64,000 nt of DNA from Pseudocercospora fijiensis CIRAD86 (taxonomy: Eukaryota; Ascomycota; Dothideomycetes; Mycosphaerellales; Mycosphaerellaceae), in the NCBI RefSeq assembly GCF_000340215.1, contig NW_006921548.1, forward strand, positions 483,400 through 547,399, given 5' to 3'. Shown here in pieces: positions 23,290-35,852 of this stretch. Every line of letters starts with the position of its first letter. Position 1 is the first letter of the stretch. The notes under the pieces are model-generated. The model made no database searches, was not told where the DNA came from, and saw only the letters and a program-made list of their open reading frames with translations. The position numbers and the translations under genes were made by a program.

Positions 23290-26200
23290 GCTAGATAATG
23301 AATATATTAGATTGGATTGCTATATACCTAGACTCCGAATATGCCGAATATAAAAGCTATTTTGATTTAATCCTTAATCGCTATAATACCCTAGTCTATA
23401 GCTATAGCTATTGCAATAGCCTCGTCATTATCTTAGTCTAGATCCTAATACTCGGCATAATCGAAGTGGCTAGCAGCAGTAGCGGTCTCTTAGATAGCAC
23501 TATGCATAAGTGTTAGGTCGTCGCTATCGTCTATTCTACTACTAGTTCTACTAGTTCTACTAGTTCTACTAGCTCTACTAGCTCTACTAGCTCTACTAGC
23601 TCCACTAGTATCGTAAACTAGGTTACGATTAGCATCGTTAGACTATAGCATATCTAGGTCTGCGAGTGCTGCGCCGTATAGCATACCGCTAGCTATAGTA
23701 TAGAAGCCGAGATTGCTACTGCTACTACTACTACTATCGTCTGCGCCTAATGCCTAGATATATCCTACCGGTAGTGGACCGTCGCCTAACTAAGTAAAGC
23801 TATTAGCATCTATATATAGCTTATCTGCCTTATTAATAGCCCTAGCACCGAGTGGACTACGATCTCCGCTATATCCGTTAAGTCCGTAGCTACGAGCATC
23901 GGTACTATTAATGCTATCGACGCTATTATTGCCTGCCTCGTTCGTGCTTACAGTTATATACCGAGAACAAGCGCTATAAGCTTCATTTAACGCCTTAATC
24001 GCTAGTACTAGCTTACTAATACTAATCTGCTAAATATCGTCCGATAGGGCACGATTATCCTTAGGAGAATCCTTACTAACTAGCTGTCGCTCTATAAGGC
24101 TATCTCGGAACAGCTTGTCGGCTATACTTAGTACATCGGTTACGGCGTTCTTGTTAGTATAGTAATTGGTACCTTCGACACCGATCGCGGATGTAAATAT
24201 CTTCTTTAATGCTCGAGCTACGCGGCGATTACCGGCCTTCTTGCGAGCGACAGCGGCTATATTATAGGTCGAGTTACTAAAGTGGTTCAGGTCTAGAGTT
24301 AGGTCGTTGTTAATAAGCTCGATTTCCTTATCTATAGCGATGCCTTTACCTTCCTTACCCGAGGGATTTACGATAGAGATAGCTATTAATGCTCGACGTA
24401 ACGGCCAATCCTGTTCGAGTAACTAGCGGAATTCTAGCATATGCTTCGCGTAGTTAGTCTAGTTAGTTCTAAGGAATAGAACGATGAGGTAGTCTACTAT
24501 ACGCTTTAAGTAACCGATATCTATTTTCCGGATAGCGGTACGTATTGTTATTAGCTCCTCGATCTATATAAGCAAGCGGCATATAGTAGTATAATTAGTA
24601 TCCTAGATAAGGACCTCATCCTTACTAACATACTTATTCTACTATGCCTCCTTAGTAAACGCCTTAGTCTAGATGTTCTCGACTATTTGTAGATACTACC
24701 CCGGCTCGAGATTAGAGATAGCGACCTTTAGTACCTCGATCCGGCTCTTCGACTTATCGGAATAGTCTAAAAAACCCTGCGAGTCTATCTTATACTAGAA
24801 GCAGGCAGTAACACGGCTACGGAACATACGATATAGTAGGTTCAAGATAAGGAAGTATTTAGGGTTCTCTTTACTAATGCCTTTTATCGTATAGAACAAG
24901 GCATCGCCGACTAAGGAATAGGTAAGCTATACTTCATCGGAATTCTTATCGAAGTGGGTCTTAACGATGCCGTACGCTTTGTTTATACAGACATATAGCT
25001 AGCTAGGCACGATTACGCCCTAGTCGTATCGATTATACGGGCGCTCCGACTCGACGCCTTCCGCTTAATAGCTATTAAAACGGGCATAAGTTATCTAGTC
25101 TCCGACGATTAGATACAGCCGACTCTTCTTGTCGCGCGCGGCAATCTGTTTAGTAGAGTTACTAGGTTGTAGCTAATATCCGAAGTCCTTATCCTTATCT
25201 AGCTATATATTGTCGAGGAAGATGTCCTTTAGAACCTCCTTAGATCTAGTAATCGATACCTTATCGTTTATCGATAGCTTTATCGGGACGAGATTAGTAG
25301 CTTCTTCCGGGTCTATAATATCGATTATTAGCTATGCAAAGCGTTCGGTTTTAGTGCCCGGACGGAGATGCTTAGTACTAATTCCGAGTGCTATATCGAG
25401 ACTCTGCGTAATAGTCGACTAATATCGTGTCTCGAAATCGTAACCCTCGAACACACCCTTTAGCTCTAGTCTAAATACGACACCTAATGCCTAGTCGATA
25501 TAGTATAACGAGAGGTGCTTACGGGTTCTATACTTCGCGTCCTCGGCAAGATTTCCTAGGATGTGTTTATAGCTAAGCTCCGAGTTCAAATCAATTATAT
25601 CCTTAGTTAAACCTTCTACTAGAATACGCTCGTTAATGCCGATATAGGAGGTAGTTATATTTAGTATCTCCGTACGGTCACCCTGCTTCTAGACGCCCTT
25701 ACGATTCTTCTGCTTAACTAGGTTATCGTATACCGAGAAACTCCGCTTGTCTCGAGCTATTACGATTACACGCTAGTCCTAAACTGCCTCTGTCTTCCGC
25801 ATTAGTACCTAAATCGTACGAGCGGCACTAGACAGGCCTATATTGTTGATAATACTAATTATATAGTATAGCACACTACTAGTAACTAGGTATAGGCCGA
25901 ATTGCTTGCCGAATATAGAAGCCTTCTTTAAGGAGATCGAGCGAATAGCTATCTGTGTTATTACTGCAATGCGCTTACGGAGGCGGTCCTACTTGTACGG
26001 AGGCGACTCGTTCGTAGTCTTGTCGAGTAGGATCTTCTTATTCGGAAGTAGCTTACGTAGAAGATCTACCTAGGTTAGTGTAGTGTCTTCGATAACACTA
26101 TATATCTCCTATAGGTTGACCTCCTTTATCGAATCTTCCGGTTTATACTAGTTAAAGAATGGCTTACTAATAAGCTTCTTAAGTTCGTTGCGAATAACTC

Positions 26201-26445
26201 GAGCTAAGACGATATACTTATATTTAAGGGCAGCTATAGACTAGCGGATATAGTTGCGATAAGTCCTATTTAGCTTCTCGCTATAACTATTAAAGATTAT
26301 TATCTACTGCTTAGGCGGGAGCCTAGTACGCTTTATCTCTCCGAAGATATTAACGTACTTCTGCTCGCGGGTACGACGCTAACTACGAACGCGTTAAGTG
26401 CCTCGAGTAGTCCTATTCTATTGAATACGTCGCTAAGGGCTAGCA

Positions 26446-26492
<47 letters not shown>

Positions 26493-27005
26493 AGTCTGCT
26501 ATCGAGTCTAGCGGCGTAGTGCTATAGCTGCGCTAGCATCTTCCGCATTTTCCTTATCCGCGAGTTTATTACGATTATCCTCCTTAACATCGCTAAATAG
26601 ATCGATAGCCTCGTCTTCTTCGATAGGAGCCTCCTCCGCCTCTTCTAGTGCGACATTATTATCGCTAAGATCCTCCTGCTTATATGTTTCCGCCTTATAT
26701 ATGTCCTTATTAGCGACCGCCTAGAATAGGGCCTCTCTACGTGCCTCTTCGTCGATAGTAGCCTCTTCGTCGATAGTAGCCTCTTCGTCGATAGTGGCCT
26801 CCTTATTAGCAGCTATCTAGCGCTCTACCTCAATACGTTGCTAGTCTGCATTAAGCGTAGCTTATATACTAGTATCTGCCTCGGAATCTAGGTTTAATTC
26901 AGATAATAGCTTAGACAACTTATTCGGGTATAGATTTAGCGGCAGGCTAGAAAGCGCACTTAGTAGGTCTAGTAGGTCGGAGTCTAGCAGGTCGACGTCG
27001 GACAT
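23290..27005 (-). pseudogene. DUF6589-type protein of the element, RIP-inactivated
   Basis: A minus-strand frame of about 1,240 codons starts at ATG 27,005 (MSDVDLLDSDLLDLLSALS). An acidic region with three TIDEEA repeats follows, then a poly-Ala tract encoded by the GCC run at 26,447-26,487. The body contains SVYDNLVKQKNRKGV and GDRTEILNITTSYIG (about 25,640-25,770), then LIVGD.ITYARFN (about 25,090-25,130). The C-terminal part has KIDIGYLKRIVDYLIVLF and NYAKHMLEFRQLLEQDWPL (about 24,400-24,530) and then NHFSNSTYNI. This order matches what I recall of the fungal DUF6589 family (YDNF.., GDQLT.., G..GR...). The family's biochemical role is not established; an integrase-like role is only a suggestion. 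A Ser/Thr/Arg repeat (23,540-23,605) sits near the C-terminus. It converges on the helicase gene. Confidence 0.65.
26447..26487 (-). repeat. GCC trinucleotide run encoding poly-alanine
   Basis: About 13 GGC/GCC units in the reading frame of the DUF6589-type gene, giving Ala repeats between the acidic N-terminal region and the conserved body. Confidence 0.8.
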
Positions 27006-28015
27006 ATTAGCGGTAGATGCGAGTAGTGGATGCGAGTAGTAAATGCGAGTAGTAGATGCGAGGCGGAAGAAGCTAAGAGCAAGAGGAAGAAGAAGAAGAA
27101 GAAGGGCGGCAGCCCGCTATTACACCCGTAGCTTAAAGCGGCAAAGCCCTGTTGCCTTTAGGCCTACTTAAATAAAGAGCGTGTAAATGAGGCCTTTTTT
27201 CGAATTACTAACAGCGACACACGACACACGACACACGACACACGACACACGACACACGACACACGATACACGACACACGACACACGACATACGACACACA
27301 GAGACAGTCTACCTTAACGCGCATCCGAAGCTAAACAAGACTGTGTTTTACGAGGTTTCTTAGCGCGACAAACGACGGCCTATAGGAAGCCGCCTATAGA
27401 AGGCCGCCTATACGCAGGATCTTCTATCGCTTAATACACAACCGAGAATAGTTAGTAGACAATATGCTAGTGCTAGTGCTAGTGCTAGTGCTAGTGCTAG
27501 TGCTAGCTTTTAGTGCTAGCTTTTAGTGCTAGCTTTTAGTAATAGCTAAGTGACCTCCGCTACTTAGACACAACACAATAACACCACGCTCTATACAAAC
27601 ATAGCTTATATCAAAGTGATCAAGAATTGGCTATTCTAGAACCTCCGAGTTGTTACTTGTCGAGATCCGAAGGTCTTATTTCGAGTACCTAGCTCAGCTC
27701 CGCTTAAGAGCTAGCAGATAGTAGGCATACATTTTCTCGATACATAGCTTATACAAACAGTACTTAGGATTAGCCGGTCTACAACCTCCTAGTTATAGAT
27801 GTATGTATTTCCTATATTAGATATTAGGTAGCAGCGCTCTGCAACAATCCGTCGTATATATATATCTACCCGTAGTAAGGATTGCTTGTTTTCTTTATAA
27901 CTACACGTCGCATTTGAATATTATATATACAGAATAACTCAGAAATAGTAGGGCTACAACATATATACATCAAATTATAGTATTCTACGCTAGTTAGTAA
28001 TCTTTTATTTTTATA
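27006..28015. repeat. Non-coding right arm with ACACGAC and GTGCTA arrays
   Basis: Upstream of the DUF6589-type start. A heptamer ACACGAC repeats about 12 times at 27,214-27,300, and GTGCTA or its longer variant with TTTTA repeats at 27,465-27,541. The interval 27,550-28,015 is AT-richer with more CA/TG than its neighbours. The promoter of the minus-strand gene should lie here, but I see no defined element. Confidence 0.55.
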
Positions 28016-28217
28016 AGGATAATACTACAGATTTAGCACATTTGTCCTTAGACCCTTGCTAGCGCAAGGAGGTTAGTGTAGTTTAGTGTGTAGGTATGTG
28101 GGTCTAGTCGCGTAGTAGTCCGATATAGAATGGTTAGAGGTAGAAGGTAGAAGGTAGAAGGTAGAAGGTAGAAGGTAGAAGGTAGAAGGTAGTAAAGGTA
28201 GTAGTTAGAAAGAGCCT
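28016..28217 (-). repeat. Right terminal inverted repeat, mirror of 8,183-8,390
   Basis: Read on the minus strand it starts TAGGCTCTTTCT. It continues with about eight ACCTTCT units (28,138-28,195), then CTAAGGACAAATGT (about 28,040-28,053) and GTAGTATTATCCTTATA. This is the same order as the left end. Confidence 0.6.
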
Positions 28218-28279
28218 ACTACCTGCTATACTAAAAACCTCCTTGCGCTTAAACAGCAAGGGGCTGAAACGGAGATAGT

Positions 28280-31200
28280 CTGTACCTAGATAACCGCAAT
28301 TAATGCCAAGATCGATAAGCTTAGGCTAGAGATTAGTGCTAAGTTAGGAGGGCGATTAAGCAAGACTAGAAAGAAGAATCTAATAGCTTCCTAAGCATTA
28401 AGTATATTACTATAGCAGGCTAATAACCTTTTAAAGCTGAAGCCTAAGTCGAAGCCGACCCTAAGATTAAAGACACCGAAAACTCCTAAGGTGCCCCGTA
28501 AAAAACGTTAAGAAGTTAAGCATGTTTTATTAGGTTCGGAAGCCGATCTAGAGCTCGATTAGCTTCTTATATAGAGAGCAATAATAGATAAAGATTTCCA
28601 GGCCCTAGGTTTAGTAGGCAGTGTAAATAATAGAGACCGAGAGAGCGCGTTAGATATTAATAACAAGCTTGTCCGTTACTTAGAAGCTATTAAGAACGAG
28701 GAGACTATAGTCGATATACCGAGCGCTACACCTTAGTAGTCCGGCGCGCTTACGGATCTAGCAGCTCGAAGGAGACTAATCCTTAAACGCGTTGCTATAC
28801 TCGAGCGCTATCGAGATAATCCGGAAAAGACCGAAACTGCTAGTATACGTAGGGCAATAGGTTACAACAAGGTATTCCGCACTAATTTTACGCTATTATA
28901 GATAGAAAAACGATTCGTTACGCTTATAGACAATGCCTACTACAATCAAGCGGCCGCTATTAACATTAGAATCTACGATTTAATAGGCTTAATTCGTGCA
29001 GAAGGCGAACTAGTTTATAACTTTGCCTACAGCCGTAGTGTTACTGCTCCTGCTCCGATATTAGCTATTAAAAGTAATTCTATCGCTAGAGTCGCTTTAG
29101 ATAATTCCGTACTATTACCGATACGTATAGAGAGCTCTATAGCGCTAGATATTAAACACCTAGAGAATGGGAGCGATATATTAAAGAATCGCTTGTGTAA
29201 GAGAATAGCTCGCGAGCCCCTACGCTTTCCTAGTTTCGATAGAGATAGTAACGATAGTTAGCTAGACGCTATAGCAATCGATAATAGCGATAAGAGCATA
29301 TTTAAGGACGATAGACTCGTAGAGTTATACGAAGAAGAAATAATGCCTAGTACGTCGGTAATATCGTCTAGCAATATGTCTAGTACCGATAAGGACGAGG
29401 AATAGGACGAGGAAAACATCTTTAAGGAGGATTATAGCGAGGAGAGCTTTCGACTAAGGTAATAAGCTGTTATTGCTACTAACCTAGCTTAGTCTAATGT
29501 CTCTAGGATCTCTCGGGTCCTCTACGTCTAATATATTAAGGAGTAGAGGCAGTTAGCGAGGGTATCCTAATAATTAGAGACTGATTTGAGTTCTATTAGA
29601 CGCGCATTCAGATTGCAAGGTCTGTAAGCTCTAACGTAGACGTAGTTGTATAGACTCGACGGATAAATATAGGGCGATTCGTAGCGCTTTTCCGCGACTT
29701 AGCTATCGCTTTTAATTAAGAGCTAGGTATCGCGTATAACAATTACATTTCAATTGCTAGAGTATGTAGCTTTGTTTGACTTCTTTCGCGGTACTCTCTT
29801 ACCCGGTTATTTAGATATCGCCTTAAGCACCTAAGCAATCTATACCGCCTCCGAGACTAGAGCATTTAGTAGACCGCTTTAGGCCTACTAAAGACCGCAC
29901 GGCTAATCTAGCTCCTAAACCCCTCTCCTGCTTATAAGGCACGGCTAAGATATCCTAGCACAGCTCCTATAAAGAGCAACTAGACTAAGAGGGCGACATC
30001 TTCGTTTATAACGGATACTCGAGCTTCGGCTATCGTATCTATATCTAGCTAAGGATCGCGCGAGGCAGCAGGCAGGGTCGCGCTAGTAGGAAATAACGTT
30101 CTTAATAAGAATAGCGATAAGCCGATAGGATCTGTTAGAGCTGAAGGTAGCGCTCTAGTACGAGGTAAGAAAGTGGATTCTGTCGCTAGTAGGTAATTAA
30201 TAGCCGAACGCCGCGGCATTACTAGTCTAGAATTGCTACTAATACGGGTTAATCTCTGTCGTTAAACATCTTTGCGCTTCTAGGCTCTATATACGCTTCT
30301 GAAATCTGCTTCTCTAGTATTCCTATCTTAGTATATAGCGCAGAATAACAGTGTCTATAAAGCTCCCTTAGTACGGCTTTAGACGATTCTTAAGGATAAT
30401 CTACGCCGCAAAGAGCGAGTAGTTAGCGGAGGTCGGCTTTAGTAAGATTAGCGACTACGTAGGGTGTATTATACAAGCTATAGTAAGAGGTAACGAGAGG
30501 TAGGTATAGCCCGTCGGTTTGCGGAGTTATAGTAGGCTCTAGGTTTTTGCAGTCTATAAGACTATATTAGCTCTACTATCGTTAGATATTAGCACATTGT
30601 ATTCTTACCTAGGCAGTATTGTTCCCTTTTCAAAATTGGAATAGTAGCTAGCAAGGGAAGATAGAGAGGTTAAAGATAAAGATACGAGCTATTGTTAACA
30701 AGTCTACCGCGGTTATAGATGTTTCTCTCTCCGACGCGGTTTATAAAACAAGCCTAATATACATGTAGCTACGCAATCTCATCTCTGCTAGGAGAGATTA
30801 GCGGCGACTCTATAGCGGCCCCGAAATTGTTACTTTACTCTCGGCATACTTCGTAGTCGGTCGCGGCATCGGCTATCCTAGTAGTTCGGATACACGCTCG
30901 GGCATTGCTACTAACGCGAAGCATTATATAGGATAATCTGGTTCTCTATACACGCGCGAAGGCCACTTATAGTCCTAATACTTTATCGCTTACGTTTAGA
31001 TTTGTTCTCGATTCTATGCTACTATAGTGTTTGTTATCTAGCGTCGCTTTCTATTACTATCTAGATATATAAAGCGGAAAGTAGGTACTTAATTTCGTTA
31101 GTTTGTAAAGGTCGTTATTCTTAATCTATAGCGACTTAGCGAAATCTCTTCTATAGAATATACTACGATTAACAACTATAGCGAGTAGATACCGAGTAAC

Positions 31201-31320
31201 GTTCTAAGATAAAGGTTAATATTGTATTAGGTATAGATTTGTAGCTGTCGGTCGCCGGGGGTGTTAGATAGGGCATCGTTAGTAGTTATATAGGTATATT
31301 AGCGTGTTCGATAGAGAGGC
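28280..31320 (+). pseudogene. Long unidentified coding relic, about 1,000 codons
   Basis: Reading TAG as Gln, plus-strand sequence stays plausible for about 3 kb. The first part is basic (KKNLIASQALSILLQ near 28,370-28,420, then a KPKSKPTLRLKTPKTPK linker). It then has RVAILERYRDNPEKTE and RRAIGYNKVFRTNF near 28,790-28,900. An acidic segment ends near 29,460. From about 29,500 a Gln- and Leu-rich frame continues (for example VALFDFFRGTLLPGYLD). The minus strand between 29,600 and 30,600 can also be read as protein, so the strand of the second half is less certain. It abuts the right TIR of the helicase element. No family is recognised. Confidence 0.35.
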
Positions 31321-31479
31321 ATAGTAATGTGCAAGTAATGTAAGATGGTTAGTAGTAGTGCTTTTTCTACTAGACGGAGGGCGCTTCCGTTACCGGTATA
31401 ATCGATCGGAAGAAAGCTAACTCTAGGCTAATTTCTATGAAAATTGACTAGTTAGTTAATGTCGATGTTCGTAGTAGAT

Positions 31480-31908
31480 TATTAGTACCTACGTTTACTC
31501 CTCTGCTTCTTATTCCTTGCTCCCGGCCTTCTCTTCCTATTACTACAACTCCTCCTTGTCTTCCTCGAATTCGTCCTCGCTATTCCCTACCTCCTCTAAG
31601 ACCTGCTGCTAACCCTTTTTAAGCTCTTTAATGCTAAAGCTTATAATACTAGTAGCTGCCTTAAGGTCTCTTATACCTGCAGCGAATAGGTAATAGACGT
31701 TGTACTAGAAATTGTCGTTGCTAGGATAGGCTGCGACTTGAGCGCGAAGCTGCTTTAAGACGGAAGCACCTCTCTTAATAGTAGTATAGTTCTTCTTTGT
31801 GTCGGCCTGTAGGGATTCGAGTCTCTCAACCAGGTCTTTAATAGCCTTTAGATCTACGAATCTAGGTCTAGCAATGTGCGTTGTGCTATAAGACGGAGCT
31901 CTATACAT
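31480..31908 (-). pseudogene. Small coiled-coil protein relic
   Basis: Starts at ATG 31,908 (MYRAPSYSTTHIARPRF). It continues as a heptad-like helix (KAIKDLVERLESLQADTK) up to a TAG at 31,705. Past that stop the frame stays plausible (YNVYYLFAAGIRDLKAATS) and ends in an acidic Glu-rich tail, about 140 residues in all. The foldback element begins about 30 bases upstream of the start codon. Function unknown. Confidence 0.4.
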
Positions 31909-31935
31909 ACCAGATTGTTAATATAGACTTTGTCT

Positions 31936-33238
31936 TCTAATCTTTGCCCCTTCAAGTTCTTTTTAATATATCTTTTTATCTAGAGGAGTTATAGCTTAAT
32001 AATGTAAGACAAAGATACTCTAATTTGGGTATACTTTTAGAAAATATTAAAATTTCTAGTCGTTACCTACTCAATTAAGAAGCTATATAGCTTAAAAGTC
32101 TAATATAGAGATTTAAGAATTCTAGCGTTTTTTAGGCCTTAGTATACTATTTTTAGTAATCTAAAATCTAGAACTTATAGTTTTACTTAATAAAAATCTA
32201 ATTTCAAATTTTTCTCTTAATATAGCTACTAGCAGCTATATAATTTAGAATTTAAAACTTAAATTCTTCTTAGATTCTCTTTCGTATATCTTTTTATTTA
32301 GAAGAGTTATAGCTTAGTAATATAAGACAAATATACTTTAGCTTTTTAATATCTTTAGAAAAAAACTAAAATTAATATAGCTATCTACTAAAATTAGCCT
32401 AAAATTCTAGAATAAAGATTTGAAGATTTTAGCGTTTTTTAAGCCTTAGTATACTATTTTTAGTAATCTAAAACCCAAACCTAATAGTTTTACCTAGTAG
32501 AAATCTATACTAGAGCTTTTACTTATATTAAGTTATAAATAGTCTTATAACCTAGAAAAGAATATTCTTAAGAATTATAAACTTTAAATTCCTAAGCCTA
32601 CAATTCCTAATAATATTCGCTTTTAGATTTCAAGGCTAATAGCAAGCGTATTAAGATAAAAATCTCAACCTATATTTATACTAGATAAAACCTTTAGGTC
32701 TAGGTTTTAGATTACTAAAAATAGTATGCTAAGGCTTAATAAATACTAAAATGCTAAAATCTTTATTTAAGAGTTTTAGGCTAATCTTAGTAGATACCTA
32801 TAATAGTTTTAGTTATTTTCTAAAAATATATAAAAGTTAAAGTATATTTGTCTTATATTACTAAGCTATAACTCTTCTAAATAAAAAGATAAACTAAAGA
32901 GAATTTAGTAAGAAACTAATATTCTTTTCTAGATTATATTACTAATAGTAGCTATACTAATATAGAAATTTTAAAATAGATTTTTACTAAGTGAAACTAT
33001 AAGATCTTACTTTTAGATTACTAAAAATAGTATACTAAGGCCTAAAAAACGCCAAAATCTCTAAACCTCTAAATTAGACTTTTAGGCTATATAGCTTATT
33101 AATTTAGTAGCTAACGACTAGAAATTTTAAAATTTTCTAAAAATAGATCTAAATTAGGGTATATTTATATTATATTATTAAGCTATAACTCCTATAGATA
33201 AAAAGATATATTAAAAAGAACTTAAAGGGGCAGAGATT
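31936..33238. mobile_element. AT-rich foldback element, ~1.3 kb palindrome
   Basis: The left end AATCTTTGCCCCTT is matched by AAGGGGCAGAGATT at the right end. The inverted similarity continues through TCTTTTTAATATATC, GGAGTTATAGCTTAATAAT and beyond to a centre near 32,585. A block containing TTAGTATACTATTTTTAGTA appears four times, near 32,140 and 32,445 in plus orientation and near 32,715 and 33,020 reversed. Each arm is therefore two tandem units of about 320-340 bp. It has no coding potential. It could be a non-autonomous DNA element or a foldback derived from an inverted duplication. No clear target duplication is visible. Confidence 0.8.
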
Positions 33239-33239
33239 G

Positions 33240-35840
33240 CGTTGTTATCGCTGCGGTTAGAAGTGCTATATTGACATTCTAGTACGTATAGGCCTCCGTA
33301 CTGTAATCGGTCTTTCTAGATTTCGTTAGCTTAGAATTGTCGGAGTGCTCTACGCGGCGCTTCTCGGCAGCAACCTAGTCTAGAGAATTAGTAGATAACA
33401 TCCTACGCTACGAGAATGATGCTAATACTAGAGATTCTTTCCTAAGATAGTGTTTTTAAAGACAGGAAGGAGATAGGGAAAGAGGTATTATAGCAAGTCG
33501 ACTAAGTAGATAATAAAGCTCTAGAAGCTAGGCGCTAGGGATAAGACATTGTCTCGAGTGCTAGAATTAGAATACTTAATCCTCCTAGTTATCTTATAGT
33601 AATAGAGAACTTTATAATAGCGGGAAAGCTTATCGAGAGCCTTTAGTAGCGGGGGCTCGGGAGCGCGCATATTTATATCGATAAAGACTTACGTAAACAC
33701 TTCTAAGTTGCTCCTAAATTATTATTCTTTCTAATCTAGTAAAGCTTAAGTCCCAAATTGCCTTCTAGCAAGATGTTAGAGCCCTTAAGGGCGCTAGTAC
33801 TAAAGGTAAAGCGATAGTTAGAAGGTGCATTACAGCCTCTACGGATTCTAGAACTAAATATTAGGTACAATTCCGGCGCGGAAGCTAAAGGAGACATCTT
33901 CTCTATTCTTCGCTATAGTTCTTACGCTATCCGATCTAGCGAGTTTAGGCTAGCAGATAGGGGAATTAACTGTAGCCGGAGCTATACTCTTAGTACGAAG
34001 TATATCGATCGATTTGTAGAGCTCGACTCTTACGAACCTAATAACTAGAGCGAGGTGCTTTTATTCGATATAAAGAGCATAGTAGGATCCGGCGCAGGCG
34101 ATTAAGAGTATATTACATTTCTAGTATAAAGGGCTGTAGTAGCATTCTTTATCCGCGTAGCGCTTACCGATCCCTCTTTCGTAGACGTCGTACCTAACTA
34201 TAGGCAGGAATAGTTAGCACTTTAAGGAGAGCGGCGTTATTATGCTAAGCAGAAAGAGCATATTACAACTATTAGTATATTAGTACTACTACCTAACACG
34301 TATAGAATGCTCGACCTATGCTCCCTATCGTACCGAATGCCGAGTGCTATACTACTAGAAGCTATTCGACGAATCCGCGAACATGCGCTTAGCAATACTA
34401 TATATGTTAATCCTTCGAATAGAGTCGCCTTTCCGGAATAGAACCCTATCGTAACGAAAAAGCCTAGGGTTCTTATAAGGCCCTACGAAGACAACTCGCA
34501 ATTTATAGCGTTCTAAGAAGCTTTGAGGATTAGGCAGTGTTATATCAAAGCCGCTAACATCGATTTCGACTTCGTAGGTCTCTAACCCCGTCTAGGCGAT
34601 TTTAAGATAAATAGAAAGATTATCTAGTATAAGCTTAAGTCGACCCCTCGGCCCTTAAATTCGGTCTTTAGTAATATCTAAGTTTGCTGCGAGAAGCATA
34701 GCACTAATCACTATTACTTCTCCGCCTTTAACAGGTTTGACTTCTTCTTCTATTAATTCGAATTTTTAGGTCTACCTCGCCAGAGGTGTTTCTACTTTAT
34801 CCCTAAAAGAGAAATACCGAATAGCTTCTACTGGTCTACCGCTAAGCGATAGAGTTTCGAGCAATTCTCTCGCTTTCGAATTAATATAGACGACAACCTC
34901 TAGTAGATCCTAAAGATTGACGCGATTATTAATATATATTCGACGCTACGACGACCCGGAAATCGGCTAGTAAGAAGCGAGGAAGAAATAGTAGAACCTA
35001 GCCGTAATACTATAACAACACTAACTTAGAGCTATAGACACTGCGTCCCTCGCAAGCGCCGCGAATAACGACAAATTCCGAAATTCTAGGCGTGCGTAAG
35101 CATACGCAAATAATAAAGATTAGGCTACGTCGCTTCTATCGATCTATAATAACGCAGTATACGAAGAGGAAGTCTAGCGTCCTCGTAGTACTAGCTAAGG
35201 ATGATCTATATAGCTAGCTAGCGTACTGTCGCTACGTCTAGTCGGATACAGAATAGCGAGATTTTATAGAGCTAGGTCGTCCGCCCTAGACTACTTATAC
35301 GCTGTCTTCGTTAATAGTATGTCTCCCGATCGTCTATGTTGTCCGCTATAGAGAATACAGTTTTCAAGGTCTAGCTATAAGCTAAGGCCAATTCCGGAGA
35401 ATAAATGCTTGCTTATAAGCTGGCCTTCCAATCTGTAACCTTGCTAGCCCGGATATGCTCGAATCTCCCTTAAACCCGGTCGTAATCCTATCGGATAATA
35501 TGCTTCCTACGGAGAACTAGAGGCAAGTTATAAACAGTAATACGCGAGCCGGTTAGGCGGCTAAGAGACTATATCTATCCGTAATCTTAAAGAGTAGACT
35601 ATTCGCCTCTAAATACGTATTAACGAACAGACCTATAGAGTACTCCCTCGATTTTAGTAATTAGCTTTAGCAACTCGTCGATAGTTTCTACGGCCTCTAG
35701 CCTATTTAGCATCCCGTCGGCTACGTCCGACAGCCGAGTATATATCGATATAGTATCTAGCAAATCCTCTAGGATCTTAAAGATCGCCGAGTTTAAGGTT
35801 TGATAGTCGCCGACGACAGTAATAAGGAGGATAAGGATCG
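33240..35840 (+). pseudogene. Unidentified coding relic
   Basis: From about 33,840 to 35,430 a plus-strand frame reads plausibly through TAG stops. Examples are SSYAIRSSEFRLADRGIN near 33,915, a stretch ending PRVLIRPYEDNSQFIAF near 34,470-34,520, and RCFYFIPKREIPNSFYWS near 34,780. Later parts are basic and Arg-rich. No domain is recognised. The intervals 33,240-33,840 and 35,430-35,840 are RIP-type DNA in which I see no gene. Confidence 0.35.
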
Positions 35841-35852
35841 GTTATAGGGGAA

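Larger units (their letters stand above)
8183..28217. mobile_element. Large TIR-bounded DNA element carrying a RecQ-type helicase and a DUF6589-type gene, host of a nested Gypsy
   Basis: Inverted, similar ends face each other at 8,183-8,390 and 28,016-28,217. From outside to inside both read GGCTCTT, a tandem ACCTTCT array, CTAAGGACAAATGT, then TAGTATTA and CCTTATA. Flanking TA at both outer edges could be a TA target duplication or part of the repeat. Removing the Gypsy insertion (7.0 kb) leaves about 13 kb with a helicase gene on the plus strand and a DUF6589-type gene on the minus strand, arranged convergently. The non-coding parts are packed with satellites. I know of no named fungal superfamily with this pair. 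An alternative is that the two genes belong to different elements and the outer repeats to a third. Confidence 0.5.

Noticed and set aside
27214..27300. CRISPR-like array (regular ACACGAC repeats)
   Set aside because: The units are head-to-tail heptamers without spacers, and the DNA is fungal.
28280..31320. Starship captain (DUF3435 tyrosine recombinase)
   Set aside because: No tyrosine recombinase R..H-x-x-R..Y pattern could be found in the relic, and no other Starship mark is present.
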